Of a stretch of 64,000 nucleotides of DNA, positions 12,483 through 27,400 are shown one piece after another. Position numbers and translations under genes: made by a program. The stretch spans positions 12,283,457 through 12,347,456 of the forward strand of contig OZ035960.1 in assembly GCA_964034945.1 (NCBI GenBank), written 5' to 3'. Position 1 is the first letter of the stretch; every line of letters starts with the position of its first letter. Below the pieces are notes generated by a model that made no database searches, had not been told where the DNA came from, and saw only the letters and a list, made by a program, of their open reading frames with translations. This DNA comes from Chrysopilus asiliformis (Eukaryota; Arthropoda; Insecta; Diptera; Rhagionidae).

Positions 12483-15400
12483 CTAAATGAGAAATTCAAA
12501 TTGTTTTAATAAACATGTTTTAAGGTAATTTCCATTGAAAAATCCTACCACTTGTATTTTCCCTTTTTATCTGTTAATAATAGATTTTGTTTTCTAAAAT
12601 ATTCGCACAAGATCCGTTGTGCTTCATTTAATTTCGTACTATATCGTTGGGATGCCGCTTTACGCAATCTTTTGTCCATTAATGTTATTTGACTGCCATG
12701 CAGCAACATTGGTCCCATCAACCAACAAAATCTAAACCATAAACGTGGTGCTGAACAGTCTAGAAAAGACGCTTGCAATTTAGAAATCTATGAAAAAATT
12801 AAAATCTAAATCGATTACCTTTGGCAATTTGCGATTCAGTCAATAAAGCTATAAGATCTGTTTCCAATAATCCATCCCGAGATGCATCAAGAAGGGACAC
12901 CAGAAAACCAACCACTTCAACGCTAAATTTCGCCTCGATCGTTTCGAAAACTTTATCCACAATTGATGATAATTTCGTATCCTGAATCTCGCAATTTCCC
13001 AGCCATGCCAACCACCAAAGGATTTTCGCCTGTAGAGGAATTTTTTCAGATGACTTCCGCCAGTTTTCTGGCAATTGAAGGGCTCCATTCGCCGCGTAAA
13101 AATCACCGCCGCCAAAGCTCAAAACGTCACGCCATTGCTCATCGGGGAATTTACTTAATTCTATAAAGTTTTCGTTGGGGACCTTGAGTTGTTTCAGCTC
13201 CTTAATTAGCCAACTGCCCTTACATGAACTGTTCGAATTCGGTGTATCCGCCGTAACCGTTGTCGTTATAATTATCTTAACGTTTGGCAAAAGTTGTATT
13301 GGCAGCCAACTAATTGAATCTAAGCCTTGAACTTCATCCAATGAATCAATCACTATAATTAATTGTAGTTTTGTCGTTTCGATATTTGTCTTTATGAATT
13401 GTGTATACGATTCTAGTGTCTGAAATCAAAAATAATTTGTTATTGGATTTTTTTTAAAAGAATTTATAATTTTATGTTGAATCTCACATGTTCTACACGG
13501 CATGCATTTCCATTTGCTAATACGGAAACTTGTTCTGCTATTGAGCCGATCAGGGACACTAAATGCGAAGAGAGTTGAGTTAAATTGACGTACCTGAAAA
13601 ACATAAAACCGAATTATTGTAGTATTACATCTCATCATGATTTTAAAATATCAAGAAAAGTGTTGCTGGTCAGCAGTAACAGCCGCGAAATTTTACAGAG
13701 AACTGTGGTAAAAAGGATATTCGCGTTATCCTTATAATACCTTCACTTTCAAATTTTAAAACTCCACCGGCAATGGTTCGTGAATTATAACGATTTAAGT
13801 ATAAAATAATAATTTTGTAATCCACTGTAAATTTTAAATATTTTGAAATTAACAAAAATTGGTTTGTAAATGCTGTTTTCAAGTACTTTGGACAAAAACT
13901 AAAGAAGCTTAATTACCTTAAGACTAAACTGCATTCTGGAAGCCAAGCATGAACATTGTGAATGATCTTGGCAGCGAGAACACTTTTTCCACTTCCTGGT
14001 GGGCCATAAACCACCAGTGGAGCACTTGAATTACCAGTGATGTATCTAAAATGTATTAAAAAAAATAAGTGAAAATATTGTCAAATAGTCCACAATATTT
14101 GGAAAGAGAAATTTACCCCTTAAGTTTATCCATTATTGCAAAATTAGCGCAATTTTGTCCTAAAACTTTTGAGTATTGGCTGACGGCTTCGACTTCGTTT
14201 AGCAATCGCCTGTCCACTCCAAATGTACAGGTCGGTATTGAAAATTTATTTCCGTGTTCCTCAACAATTGAATCTACTACAGTTGAAATGAGACTCTCCA
14301 TGATAGCCGCCAATTGTTCCTCCTGCACTTGAATACTGGGCGGTATTCGAATCAGATTCTTCTCGGACAGCTGATTCTTGAGATCCTGATGAATGTTATT
14401 CAAACGCCGATTTAATTCGACTTCTAATGATGATGGATTGTCTGGAAGCTTTGGCGGAAGACTGCCAGTCTGTATCCAAATGCATCGCTTGGACAGTTCT
14501 TGGCTAATGAGTACCGTGTTGTTAATCTCCTGCTCAACTACCGTTGTCAGGTACGAATCCCGTAATTCCTTCGAGAAGATCTCAACCAAAGTGGTCAGCA
14601 ATTTGTTGAGTTCTGCATTGGACTCGTCAGGATTCGGATTGCTCTGCGCATCCTTCGTATTAAGCCTGTAGCACGGTGGCTGCGATGTGTTATCCAAAAC
14701 GTACCATTTTTCCAGCAGCGCCTTTCCCGCATTTTCAACAGAGTTAAGAGCCGTCGTGAAATCCTGGCTTTCAATAGTCAGTGGTAGTAGCGGCGTTCCC
14801 AGAGATGTGCCCAAGAACAGAACCGGAATAATGTACGAAGAGTTCGAGTGTCGCGATATCTCCGCCAAACAATTGGCTGCTTCCTCATGGCCTCCCTGAG
14901 CTTCCAGTGGACTGCTGGACCATTTTCGAACGTCCAAGATTTTTACCTCCGTTCCACTCTCGTCAGAGGATCCGTGGGTATCCGAAATCAAGAGTTCGAA
15001 GCCACGGCAAGAGCAACGTTCTTGTAGCGCCTGATAGATTCCATGTAGAATCGCCTTCTCCACCTTATGGCCATTATCAGCTGCTAGGACGTAAATTACA
15101 ATTTTCTTGTCATTCTCTGTCCGACGTGTGGTTATCGGTTTTCCTTGCAGAGATGTTAATCCCGGTGGGAGACATGCAATTGTTGGGATGTCGCAGGGCG
15201 CCGTTACTGTTTGCGGTGTACTCGACACGGAATCTGGAATTTGTTTTTAATTTAACGGTTAAGAAAATTGCATTTTGTACATTGGGAGGATATATGGTCG
15301 GAAACGCCATGCAGTGCTATAATTTATAGGAACATCTGCTATATATAGTATAAGTAGCTATGCCTGATGGGACTGTTTCCTAACCATTTCGTTAAACGTT

Positions 15401-18400
15401 TTTTCAAACAATTTTTTATTAAAATCAATTTTTCGTGGAAACTTATTTTAAGACGGAAGCCTCAGAAGGTATGTGACCATTTGAACGATAAAAGTTTTCG
15501 CCTGCGGCGTATTTTTCTTCAAAAAAAAAAACTTGGCTTTCGTTATTTTTTTTCCAAAAAGATTTTCCTGTGACATCGCATCGTATTTCTTGATTTTTGT
15601 CTTCAATACATATTTTTCAATACCTTTGTGAGTTTTTTTTCTCGAGTACGAGTTTTTCAAGAAAGCTATTAGGGATATATTTTCGCAGCCCTCTGGTGCC
15701 AAGAGTTCCAAGCAAATAAACGAAAAATTTATGCGGAAAAATAGTAAATCTAACTATTTTATGATGGGAAATTGGGACTATAATTAAAATAGTTAATTTG
15801 ATAAGTTACAAAAATATTGAAAATCGGATATTTGAAATTTTGTGAAAATCCGACAACTACTGTAATTTCTAATAATCTTTTATGCAATCTGAAGAAATTT
15901 CGTAAAATTTACTATAAATATATCGTAAAATTGTTATCTCCTTTCGTAATGCAATCATATTTCAAACAAATAATTAAAACTCTTACCACAAACACTAAGT
16001 GGTGCAACGTTTTGCAGTGGTCTGACTCCCCCCCGCGGAAGATTGCCATTTGTCGGTGAATTTGTCGTTAAAGTTGTATTTTGACCAGTTGAAATATCTG
16101 AAATTGGCTCAGGATCTGCTAATGGTGCTTCCTTACCATCGGCTGTTAATTTTGTTGTATCCTTGATGGTGTCTTTTTTCTCTGCTAGTTGATACGAGGG
16201 CGACCTGGAAAATAAATGAAAAGCGTAAAGCCACAATTCAATCAGTGTTCAATAAAACCTGTTGTTATTATATTAAACCACTATTGTATAGTCCTATTTT
16301 ATGCAATTACGCTATTCAATAGAAAGGATAAAAGACTTTAAGTATCATATTAGGATAGGGGATTAGCATCAGGCGCGCATATATACGTATAAGTGGGTGA
16401 ATTGTATCCAACGTAAAAGTAAGAGGGTTGATGTGGGATCCCGTTCAGGTTCAGTGGGGCTGAAGTGTAAACGTTGGCCGATGGACGTTGAACGCTTTGG
16501 CCGTTTAGATGATAGTGCACTGAAGTTTTATACGGTAGTGGTTGTGTTATTGAATCCACTTATGATATCAATTATCTATAATGGATTTGACAAGTTCCAC
16601 TTCGCAGGTCGTACACCTTCAGTTTTATTGGTCGTTTTAGTGTTCTTTTCCCCCATGTTCATAATTTATTAGTTTGCCGGGAGCCAACAACGTCTAAAGT
16701 CTAACATTTAGAAGTTTTATCCAACAGTTGTCGGGATATGGAGGGGGGAAATGGTTTCATGGCTGGTTAGAAAAGGTTTTTCTACTATACCTAACTCGTA
16801 TGCGATATGATGTGATGGGTGTATGGATGGAAAATCGATAAAATGTTGTACAAGTATATTGGCTACGCAGTGATTAAACAGCTTTTATTATAAGAAATAA
16901 AATTGCCAAGGCAGGAAAGTAAACGTCGCATGATCGAATCACTATCCCTTGTCCTAAGTTCCCGTTTGAGTAAAGTCACGATGGGAAGGGCTTACCAGCA
17001 TTTAATCGTCCCGATTCCCTTTCACATATGATGAGAGCAGTGATCGTAAGGATGGTTCTGCTAGTCGGACTATTCATTGTACTTATGCGGGATTCACTAC
17101 TAAGCAGATTACTTAAAGGTCTTAATGTCAACGCGGACAATGGATGATGCTTAAGAATACCACGAAATTATCTGGAAAAGACATAGATAAGCAAAATGTC
17201 GGTTCTTCGTTCCTTTCTTATATTGACATTGAAGAAGAAATTAATGTTTCTTTCGTCTTACTGAAGGATAAAGCGGATTTTTTTTCATTGGTTTTCCTGT
17301 CGTTACTCAAGTTGCAACATTTTATTAGATTTTTGTGTGATAGTAAAACTGAGAAACATTATTAAAAAAAAATTTCATGACCTTGACATGATCGAATTTA
17401 TCCAGTACAATGTTTAAGAATTGATAGTGCAACAAAATGAAATGTGAATGGGAAAATTTTCTACATTGTGAAACATTTTTTCTTATAAATTCATTTAGCC
17501 GACAACACTATAATATAAGCAGGTACTGAAACACATGCTTTGTGATTGATTTTTTATTCGTCCTCCGAACTCTGTACAAAAAAAATGTGTGTCAAAATTT
17601 CAAATCAATCAGTTGAGTGGTTTTCTAGTCAGAGCTTTTGAAAGCGGGTAAGAAAAGGTCCATAAAATTACGTCAAGTATTTTAGGAGAGGGAGTTGCAA
17701 TTTTGTGATTAAATTCCATACAAAACTAATGTCAAAAAAACCTAGTGAGGGGTGAAGAAGGGGCAGGAGGGGTTTGAAAAATTCAAAATTATAAGACTTG
17801 TTTTACGGCAGCCCCTTAGATTGGTCATTTTTCGTTACGATTTTCACTTATTTTTTTCTATTCTCAATTTTCATGAAGGCCAACATTTTTATGACTGACC
17901 ATTTTTATGAATGACTAAATCAAAGAAATTCAATGAATTCTTCGACCATAGATTTAATCAGAAATCGAAAAATTCGCTAATTTTCAGCGGGATTTGCTTA
18001 TTTACGCCTCGACAAATTCAAATTATTTCGAATTCCCAGCATTTGGAGAAGCAAAGTGGAAGGGAAAAGGTGAGGCTTAGATTAACGTATTTAATTTATA
18101 CACTGCCACCCCTTTGCAGAAAACAAGCAAAAATATTTTTTGATTGCGAAAGCTTAAACTCGAAAATCACTCGCCCGATTAGAATGAAATTTTTCTTCGT
18201 CTATTATGTCGGAGCAAGTGCAGAGAAATTAAGGAAATTTGATCAAATATCATGTGTGTCTTGCCTATGAAACCCAAAATATCACACAGCTGCAAAAAAT
18301 AGATATATTATACTATATTTAAGTCAGAAATATTCGTTTAAAATAAATTCAATTTTAATGTAAATAATCCACATTTATGATCTGTGTTTATAATATCTTA

Positions 18401-21400
18401 TGGTTGTTAAAATTATATGCGATTTTATTTAACTTCCCCTCCCTATTTAATGCAAAGAGGGTAATTTGCATAAATGATCGATGATATCGAGTTTAACTTT
18501 GATCCTTAACCCCAATCACATGGTGAAAGTGTACTGAACCACTTTAGATACATGTTATGCTCGCCTTCACATAAAACATAAAGGAAAATGAGCAAAACAC
18601 CAAAGATAAATTTGTTTCCTGGGCTATCATAGAGAAATGCTTCTACCTCTTGGTTTTCCAGCAAGCAATTTTCCTTATTTATATTTTGCAACCCAATTTC
18701 TTTAAACCCAACCGTATGTTCTCTTTGTCCCCATCAAAATACTTTTCATCGTCAACCATAGCTTCTTATGCTTTATGTTTATGCTTTTTCTTCGGGTTCG
18801 TTTGCCTTTACTTATCAGAAATTACGTTCTAATGGCTGGGAGAAATTCGATTAGATACGAAATTCACTTTTAGCCAACGGAAAATGACAAAAAGGAAACA
18901 TTTTCTCTTTTTACAACGTTTTTATAGAAAATCGCATACACTTTGGCGTTTTGTCGGATTAAATGTTAAATAAATTTAACAGCGATAGAAAATGTATTTT
19001 AACACTTTTAATAAATCTTTTAGGATCATAATCAAATCCATAACTAAATCAATTTTAGTTTTAAAAAAGGAGTCAGGATTCCAAAAGCCAACAAAAATTT
19101 TTTATTCGCATAGGATTTCGATAAAACACAAACTCTAAATCATTTTATAACAAACCATTAGTAAAGGGTCTTTCAATAAGGGCATAACAATTTTGTATTT
19201 TAATAAAAACGCACTCTAAAACTTTTTTTATGATCTGGCAATGCTAAAACATCAGTCACGGTTTACTTTTTTATCATGGTGAAGTTCACGAACGAGCAAT
19301 GCAACACAGCTGGTCAAACAATTGATCTATTGAAGGAGAAGTTCGATAATCGTGTAATCTCGAGAAATTAACTTGAATCCGAATTCATTTAATTGAAAAT
19401 TGTCCGTAATTGTTCAATCAGACACGCAGAGGAAAAATAGTTGGAATAGGAATACAACTAAAATCGTTTATTTTAATTACAAAAATAGTCGAAATCTACC
19501 ATTTCTATAATAAATCTGACTACTAAGTAGTAGAATCTACTATTTTGTCGCCGATTGCGTTAGGTGCCATCTTCATGTAAATTCGTTACGATTCAGTGAA
19601 GAAAATGCAAATATCATTTTTTTCAATTTTTTCTCGGAAAAACTTTCATTAGGGGTGGTGGAAGGTTTAGAGTTTGCTGATCACGATCATGATATTGGAA
19701 TAAATAAAAAAGGTCCTGCAAGGATAAGCAAATAACCCTTTTCTAGGTCACAAATTTAATATCGAATTTTTGCAATTTTACGTTTTTATCCTTTTTTAAG
19801 ATGTGTCCACATTCTAGTCTGTATGTAAATTTACAAATGCGACAAAAGTTACATTTTGTAAATGGAGGCATTGCGATATGAAATAGCTTTGTTGCGCTTA
19901 ATTTGGTTTCTAAAATCCATGCTAACACCTTTTCCGATTTTTTCTCAAAAAATCTGTTTCTTTACAGATTTTTTAAAATATTACAGATTTTTTACAGATT
20001 TAAAAAAAATACCGATTGCTAAATATTGATTGTTATGAAAAAACTTGTTTTTCATTATTTTTGAAGTATGACTTTTTTTATTTGTCAACCCATTGCTCCC
20101 CGTTTTAGTCAGTCTCCAGACTGGAAATCCTCCAGTCGTTCAACAAATGACAGGCGAGGTGGTCACAGAAGACAGGAATGGTGGATTTTGATATAGAAGA
20201 AATTTGTTTAAGACTCGGCGACCTGTTTGTAATAAAAAATACTTTATGAACAATGCTTTAGCGGTTCGAAAGATAGCGGGGAAAGGGGTTGCCGGTTATG
20301 CGGTGGGTGAATTCAAGTAGGAAGAAAAACTGTTGAACACCAACATTTCAAACTTATTTATAAAACATAACAAAAGCTATAATTGCCAATCTGGCAATCA
20401 TTGGAGACCCGTATGGTGATATTCGTATCAAAATTCGAACAGTTATACCAAAATTCCACTTTGAAGTCAAACTTTCCAATAAGATTTTTTAAAATTAATT
20501 CCAATCGGATTTTGATGTATGGAAGTTTTATGTAGAATCATATCCTAAATAACTTTTGTTCTTGGACTTTTTTGATAAGATGCACCGTTTTCGAGATATT
20601 TACAAAAAACGATTTCGTTTGTATGGGGGGTACCCCCCCTAATGGTCCATTTTTGCCCATTAACGAACTTAGCCTCGCATTTTACGAAAAACGAATCTGC
20701 GCAAAATTTCAAGTCTCTAGCTCAATCCGTGCGCTCGCAATCCGCGCCACAGACGAACGGACAGACAGACGGACGGACAGACAGACAGACGGACAGACGG
20801 ACAGACGGACAGACGGACGGACATGCAAAATTCAATTTTTTTTATCATTCTAAACACACTGGTGTAATTCATTTTTGTGTGTGATGACGGGGTCTTGGCG
20901 TTACAAACGGTAAGGCAAAGTTAATATACCCTTTGGTATACATACCATACGGGTATAAAAAGGAAATCACTTTGAAAACTTTCTCGAATGGATCTGTTTT
21001 TCACAGTTTTTAGTGTTTAAGAATTTCCACCACAGACAGGGGAAATATGCAAGCTTTCAGAATTAGTTTGTGGTAAAAGCTCATAGGAATTTATGAATAT
21101 ATTTCATGGTACTGGTGTTGATAAGATTTGGTCGAAATGAGTTTACTTAACTGCTTTCCCCTTATTAAGTGACGTCCGACTGAAAGCATAAACCACAAAA
21201 TTTGTCTCCGGAAAGCTATACAAAGGCAACCATGGAGAGGCCGAATGAGCGTTAAGCAGAATGATCCACTTCAGGGACGGTTAGTATACAGTCGCATTGA
21301 TTCTTATAAAATTATTAGGTCACGAAACAAAATATCGTCACAAATCAAAATCCGTGACGTCACTAGCGTGAAAAATGCGGTGGAGATGGAAACAAGGAAA

Positions 21401-24400
21401 AAGTTTTTCACTTGTAGTTTCGCTGAAATACTCACTGTCTGCTGCTATTGAAGTATAGTGGCGAACATGCGCTTGTCAACATGCCTTCGAGGGGGTGGTG
21501 GGCTGATAATATTAATGCATACAGAACGAAATATTTAGGGGTGGTTGAGGTGTCTAACGCCATGAGAATGACAAGCGACTGGTGGTGTTTGTATCCTCGC
21601 CATCTCTTGGTTTTGGATAAATGTATGCAGGAAACGCACAGGGGGTCGGGATGTTCTGGGTTGGAACAGGTATTAGGTGTTACTGTCAATCATTTGATAC
21701 TAGCAAAGGTGACAAAAAATATTCACGGGTATACACCTTCCTGTATGGGAAACGGGGTAGATACCGACTTATTTTTTAAAATCTAGCAAAATAAATATTG
21801 GTAAGGGAAGCTCATGGTTTTCATTTTTCTGTTTACAACTTTTATCCAATTTTTTTTTTATTTAATCAATTGCTAGTAAATTTGGCCTCGATACTAAATA
21901 TGGCAGAATGGTGTTGTACATCCAACTGACATGCAATCCTCCTACGGATAACGAAACGACGATATTATAGTCATGGATGTAGTACGGCGTTTTATTTGCT
22001 TTTACAGTAGGGAGTAATATCAGCAATATAGTAGCTGTCGAGCAACAGGCAAACAAATCATAATAATGATAAACTTATACTATATTCGCATTTTGATAAA
22101 AATCGATATCAAAATTGTACTGATATAATTGACAATTTATCGCTGCTAAATTTTCTGAAAGCCGCAATGACGTTGTCTTGCAAAATTCATGGGAAATGCG
22201 AAAATATTCTAAGAAAAGTAAAATATGGTTTCAGAACTGTATATGAAAGTAAATCTGTTTGAATAGAGGGCTGGATATGTGTATTTTCAAGTGCAATTTC
22301 GTCAATATGTAAAAAAATTGAATAATGATTTAAGGAATATTTGCCACTGATTTTTCAATTACCCCCACTGCAAAAAACAGTAGATTTTCGGAAGCCCAAT
22401 AATATCCCTCTCCCAACCAAAGTTTATCGCTTTGAACAATACATATTCCCCGCAGCGGTAAACTAAAAAAATTGTTTGTCTTTTAGGTAGAAACTTTTGG
22501 CTCAGACAGACAAACTAACTAGTTTGGCCATAGAAACGAAACAAGATGTTACAAAAAATTGGTTTGCTGTCAGAACCAAAGTTTCTCTTCAAGAGCCAAA
22601 CTCTTTCGTGAGAATAGAACAGTCAGAAAAATGTCCAGGTCAACTTTTTGTCAGGTTAACTCTGACCGCTAGCTGGCTGACAGAGGTTTCCATTACATGA
22701 CATTACATCCTCGAAATGCCTATCTAAGGTCAACTCGTGCAGCTCCCAAGGCCCGACTTCACCTGCTGGTGGCTTAATTTCAGAATTTCTCCGGTCACAG
22801 GTCAACACAAGTTTTACTTTCCCTCATGCAGGCGAACGCGCGCCTGCCCGAGGCCAATTACGCCGTATGTAGGTCGTCGAGTTAGCCTCCAATTTTCTGA
22901 GTGAAGGAGCCATGCCAAAAAAGAGAATTCCTTTGGGAGATAAACTAAGTTTAGACGTGAAAGTCAAACGTAACTTAAGTCACAAAAAAAATAGTAAAAA
23001 CATTGTTAGAAGTAGATACTACCGCCTGGCATTTTCCTATAATTAAAAAAATGACTGCTTTAAAAAACTAACAGAATGCTAAATATGTCCTTCCAATGAA
23101 TTGCATATTAAATGTTTAACGTTGATCACTTAATTAAAATACTTGAAAAATTTACCATAATTAATGAAGTGGTATTCCACTTAAGCATATAAAACTCATA
23201 TGAAAATAAAAACACTGCCAAGTTTTTGTCATATTTAAAATAATTATGATAAATGTCAAATATATTGTATTCAATGAATTAAGTAGTCTACAAATTAAAA
23301 CTCGATAAATGTTATAAATAATCCATGAATTGTTTGCGGTCTAATTAAATATCGTACAGTGGAAATTGTTTGTAATCAGGGTATTCACAGTCGTCTTTTA
23401 AATTGCGGGTAAATTTACCGCTCGGTAATTCAGTCAAATTTAACAGATTTTTACCGAGACGGTAACTTGGTTCATGTAAAAATGAATTACCGGATTCGGT
23501 AATTGTATACATGCCTTGAGTCGTGTTTTCCGGCCCGGGTATTCGGTATCAAGAATCAACCGCGGGTGGCGCTAGTAATGTTTTTAGTTGTCAAATTTTC
23601 TCGCTGGTTATCTCATCGGACTGCAATTTTTTTCAATTTTGATAGCCGTTGCCACAATAGAAATTCAAAAGAATACATGAAACATGGATTTAAAGGTATG
23701 TGACATATTTTACAATCAAATTCGCAGTTCATGATTTGGTCACGTATCAAATAAAAGCGCTGTTCTCAAATCTTTGCTGTGGGATGTTCACAGCAGAATA
23801 TTTTCAGTCCTTTAATATTACCGAAAATACCGAATACCGAAAATTAAAAGAGGATTGTGAATACCCTCAATGTGTTGTTGGCGTTAACGCTGCAAGTTAA
23901 AGTTATACTGAGATCGCTAAAATCAACGTAATACCCTCTAATCGACTATGGAAAATACGGAAAAATACAGTTTTATAATTTTTTTTTTTGAAAAAGGAGG
24001 GGGTGCAAAATACAGATTTTAGCCCGGGCGATGCTTTTTCTTGACACGGAATTATTCCAAACGTCATTCCCACTGCATATCACACGCACAAACTTTGGAG
24101 TAACAAATAAAAAAACATCGTGTCTAAACAGGGTCTTTACGGACATTATGTTTTATTAGACTGTGTTTACATTAGGACTCATTTTGAGGCGGCACGTCAT
24201 TCGCTCCGGCCAAGTGATGGTGAGGGACGCAGTGGGGAGGGAAACCAAAAAGAGCGAACGAAGTTTAGATTCACTTAAAATTATCGGTGCAAACTGGTTT
24301 TTGAGTCTGGTCGTTGAAACCTGTATCTTTAGTTTTGTTGATGAAACCGGTTTAGCGAATGAAGATGAAGCGAACCGTGTGCACACGACAGAGAAATTAG

Positions 24401-27400
24401 GAAAGACGTGCCGCCTCAAAATGAATCCCAATGTAAACACAGTCTTAGGGACCAAAGACATTAGATTAATAGACTGGCTATGTGATATAAATTCACGGCC
24501 ACACATTTGCACAACCGTCGTCATCGAGGACGGTACTCAACGTCACCTTTTCGAACGAAAAAGTCAGGAGTTTCGCAAAAAAAGTAAAGAGTTTCGCAAA
24601 AAAAGTAAAAAGTTTCGCAAAAAAAGTAAAAAGTTTCGCAAAAGCTTTGTGTTTTGTTATAAATGTGGTTTTAAGGTGGTGCCAGCTCCATGGTAGAATC
24701 CAGTTGAGATGCGTAATGCTAAAAAAAATGCTAAAAAATGCTAAAAAAATGCTTTAACCGTACCTTTTCCTTATAATTTAATTTGGTTCTAAGAGTCCCG
24801 GATGCAAGCCCCACCCTTCCTCCACCCACCCCCTTCTCCGAAAATAAATCCTGGCTACGGGAACTAACAACCCTTACTGGACCCCTTCTAAAACTCGATC
24901 TACATACCAGGGGTGTTAGTTGAAATTTGCCGGTTTTACTAATAGCTGTCGCTAGAGATATGTATACTTTTCTACGATTTGGCATCTATGTCATATTTTT
25001 CTATTGACATTAATCTTCAAAACTACACAAGTTACGTTCCGTCAAAATAACAACGTCATAGCGTTAAAGCTGTTTGAAAATGTCAAGTTTTGTCCCTGAA
25101 AACGTGCATTCGCGGCACGCATTACTTTTTCTCTTTAATCAAAAGAAAAAGGTCGCTGAAAGCCATCGTTTGCTGGTAGAAATTTACGGTGATCATTCCC
25201 CAACCATAAGAATATATGAGACGTGGTTTCGACAATCCATAAGTGGTGATTTCAACATCCAGGACAAAAAACGTGTCTGGTGGAACCAGATTGGTGTCGT
25301 ATATTATGAACTGATGAAACCTGGAGAAATAGTTGATACTAATCGCTACCGACAACAAATGATCAATTTGAACCATGAATTGATCAAAAAACGTCCGCAA
25401 TACGCTGAAAGACATGGTAAGGTGATTTTACAGCATGACAACGCGCCGTCTCACACAGCAAAATCAGTCAAAAAGTGTTCAAATCACTTGGATGCGAAGT
25501 ATTATCGCACCCGCTGTACTCTCCAGACCTGGCTCCATCTGACTACTATCTTTTTGCATCGATGGGGCACGCGCTTGCAGAGCAGCACTTCGCCGATTTC
25601 GAAGAAGTGAAAAAATGGCTCGATGAGTGGTTTAGCTCGAAGGAGAAACAGTTCTTTTGGGACGGTATCCATGATTTGCCTGAAAGATGGGCAAAATGTG
25701 TAAAATCCAATGATCAATACTTTGAATAAAAAATTTTTGAGATTCCCTTGAGAATTAAGTGTTTTCTTTATCGAAAAAACCGGCAAATTTCAACTAACAC
25801 CCCTGGTACATATGTTCACCATACATATAAATTCATATGTGCAGTTCAAAAATAAGCATAAAAATTAATCCATAAAAATTATTTACATTTTCACTGTAAT
25901 GTAATTCAAAAATGTTGCTAATTATATATTTTTGAAAGCCTGATGGTTAATTTTGTCACAACTTCTAAGAACATATAATTTGCATATTATAAATACTTAA
26001 CTATTAGCAAAATCTGCAAATTTTCAAATATGTCTTCAATAAATTTGCAATACCGAAATATATTCTCATTAAAATGATATTTCTATGCAATGCTACCATT
26101 TTGTGTCAATTAATTATATTTTGTCAATTATGAATAACCAAGCACATGAGATGAGTCGATATTGAAAAAAAATGTTGGCTGTTTTAATTTCCGATTACAA
26201 GATGCAAAATTTATTAGAATCCATTCGGCCGAATTTTACGGCTAATTTATTTTAACCGAATCGAATTGAAAATAAATCAGAAATAATAAAAACTTGAAAC
26301 AAGGTCAACAGTATACGATGTGGCGGCATAGTAATAGTATATATCATTAAAGAAAATAACATTCTCGCCAGAAATAAGTTTTGGTTTCGCAAAAAAAAAT
26401 CTTGCTTGATATTTTCATTTATTTTTAGCAGCTCTCAAAGCATTTTCAAACAAAAATTCAAGACGAGACGATGTTCACCAATAAATAAACAGATGACAAG
26501 TGACTAAACATGAAAACATTTCACTTCATTTCAGTCCAGTTGAAAGTTGAAGAAATTTCCCCAAATTCGATCCGTGTGAAAAAAAAATTATTTGGCAGCG
26601 AAAACGGTAGTAGAATTATTCAGTTTGTCTAATAAAATTGCATATTTTCGAATCAAGGCGAAACTATGGACATTAATTTTGACCAATGAAAATATGTCCA
26701 TTAAAAATCTTAAACTAGGCATAGTAAATGTCTTTTGAAGTATGAAAAGATTTTACTGATATGAAGAATAAAAAAACTTTTCTTTTGTAGATAGAGCTTT
26801 CTACCATTTGCAATATTTTTAACCATATTGCTAAATTAATTCAAATGACAATTTTTATTTCGATTTTATAAATTTAAAAATAGAATTGTTAGCGAGCTTT
26901 GGTGATTATCTGGAGATATTGGTGACAATACCAAAAACACCGAAATGTATGAACAGCTGTGTGGAACTTGAAGTTTATTTACAATCAATTAAAATACCTT
27001 AAAAGTTTAAAAGCAATGGAATATGCAAAGAATTTTTTTTAGTTCAGTCTGTAATAATCTTTCCATTCGATATAAAATGGGATTAATTTTTAAGTGGTTA
27101 TTTATAATGAAAATTAACATTAATTTAATAAATATTTTATGTTTCTGTTATTTTTTAACATTTGACTGAAAGACAGGTATACATTAAAAACGTTATAGTT
27201 TGAAAACGGTAATTTCCCAAAATTTCAACGCCTTGAGATCGAGGTCCACAAATCGTGATATGCAGAAAAACTTTTTATGTATTCATTCTTAAATATGATT
27301 AAAAAACAAAAAAAATTATGTCAGCAAAAAATACCGCTACATGCAGACCTAGTCGGAGAGTAACTAAAAAAAAATTTGAAGCATTCTTCTCTGGTAAATT

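Noticed and set aside
12776..12792. Acceptor at the first AG before exon 7
   Set aside because: It gives an in-frame stop and an intron below workable size.
17911..18270. 119-codon open frame as a gene
   Set aside because: No recognised motif, no splice context, and wording similar to GACA-type repeats.
20757..20823. Regular short repeats considered as a CRISPR-like array
   Set aside because: Simple tetranucleotide tract without spacers, in an insect genome.
20572..20884. Two overlapping frames with Asp/Arg/Thr repeats
   Set aside because: Translation of a GACA/GACG tract inside an interspersed repeat.
21448..21786. 112-codon open frame as a gene
   Set aside because: No family motif, and an equally long frame lies on the opposite strand.
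24163..24696. 177-codon open frame
   Set aside because: It runs through the TIRs of a MITE and a 20-bp tandem repeat; the Lys-rich tail is translated repeat.
25074..25729. Could be a host gene fused to a transposase, as in SETMAR
   Set aside because: The sequence is bounded by perfect TIRs and TA, has a deletion and a frameshift, and has no fused host domain.
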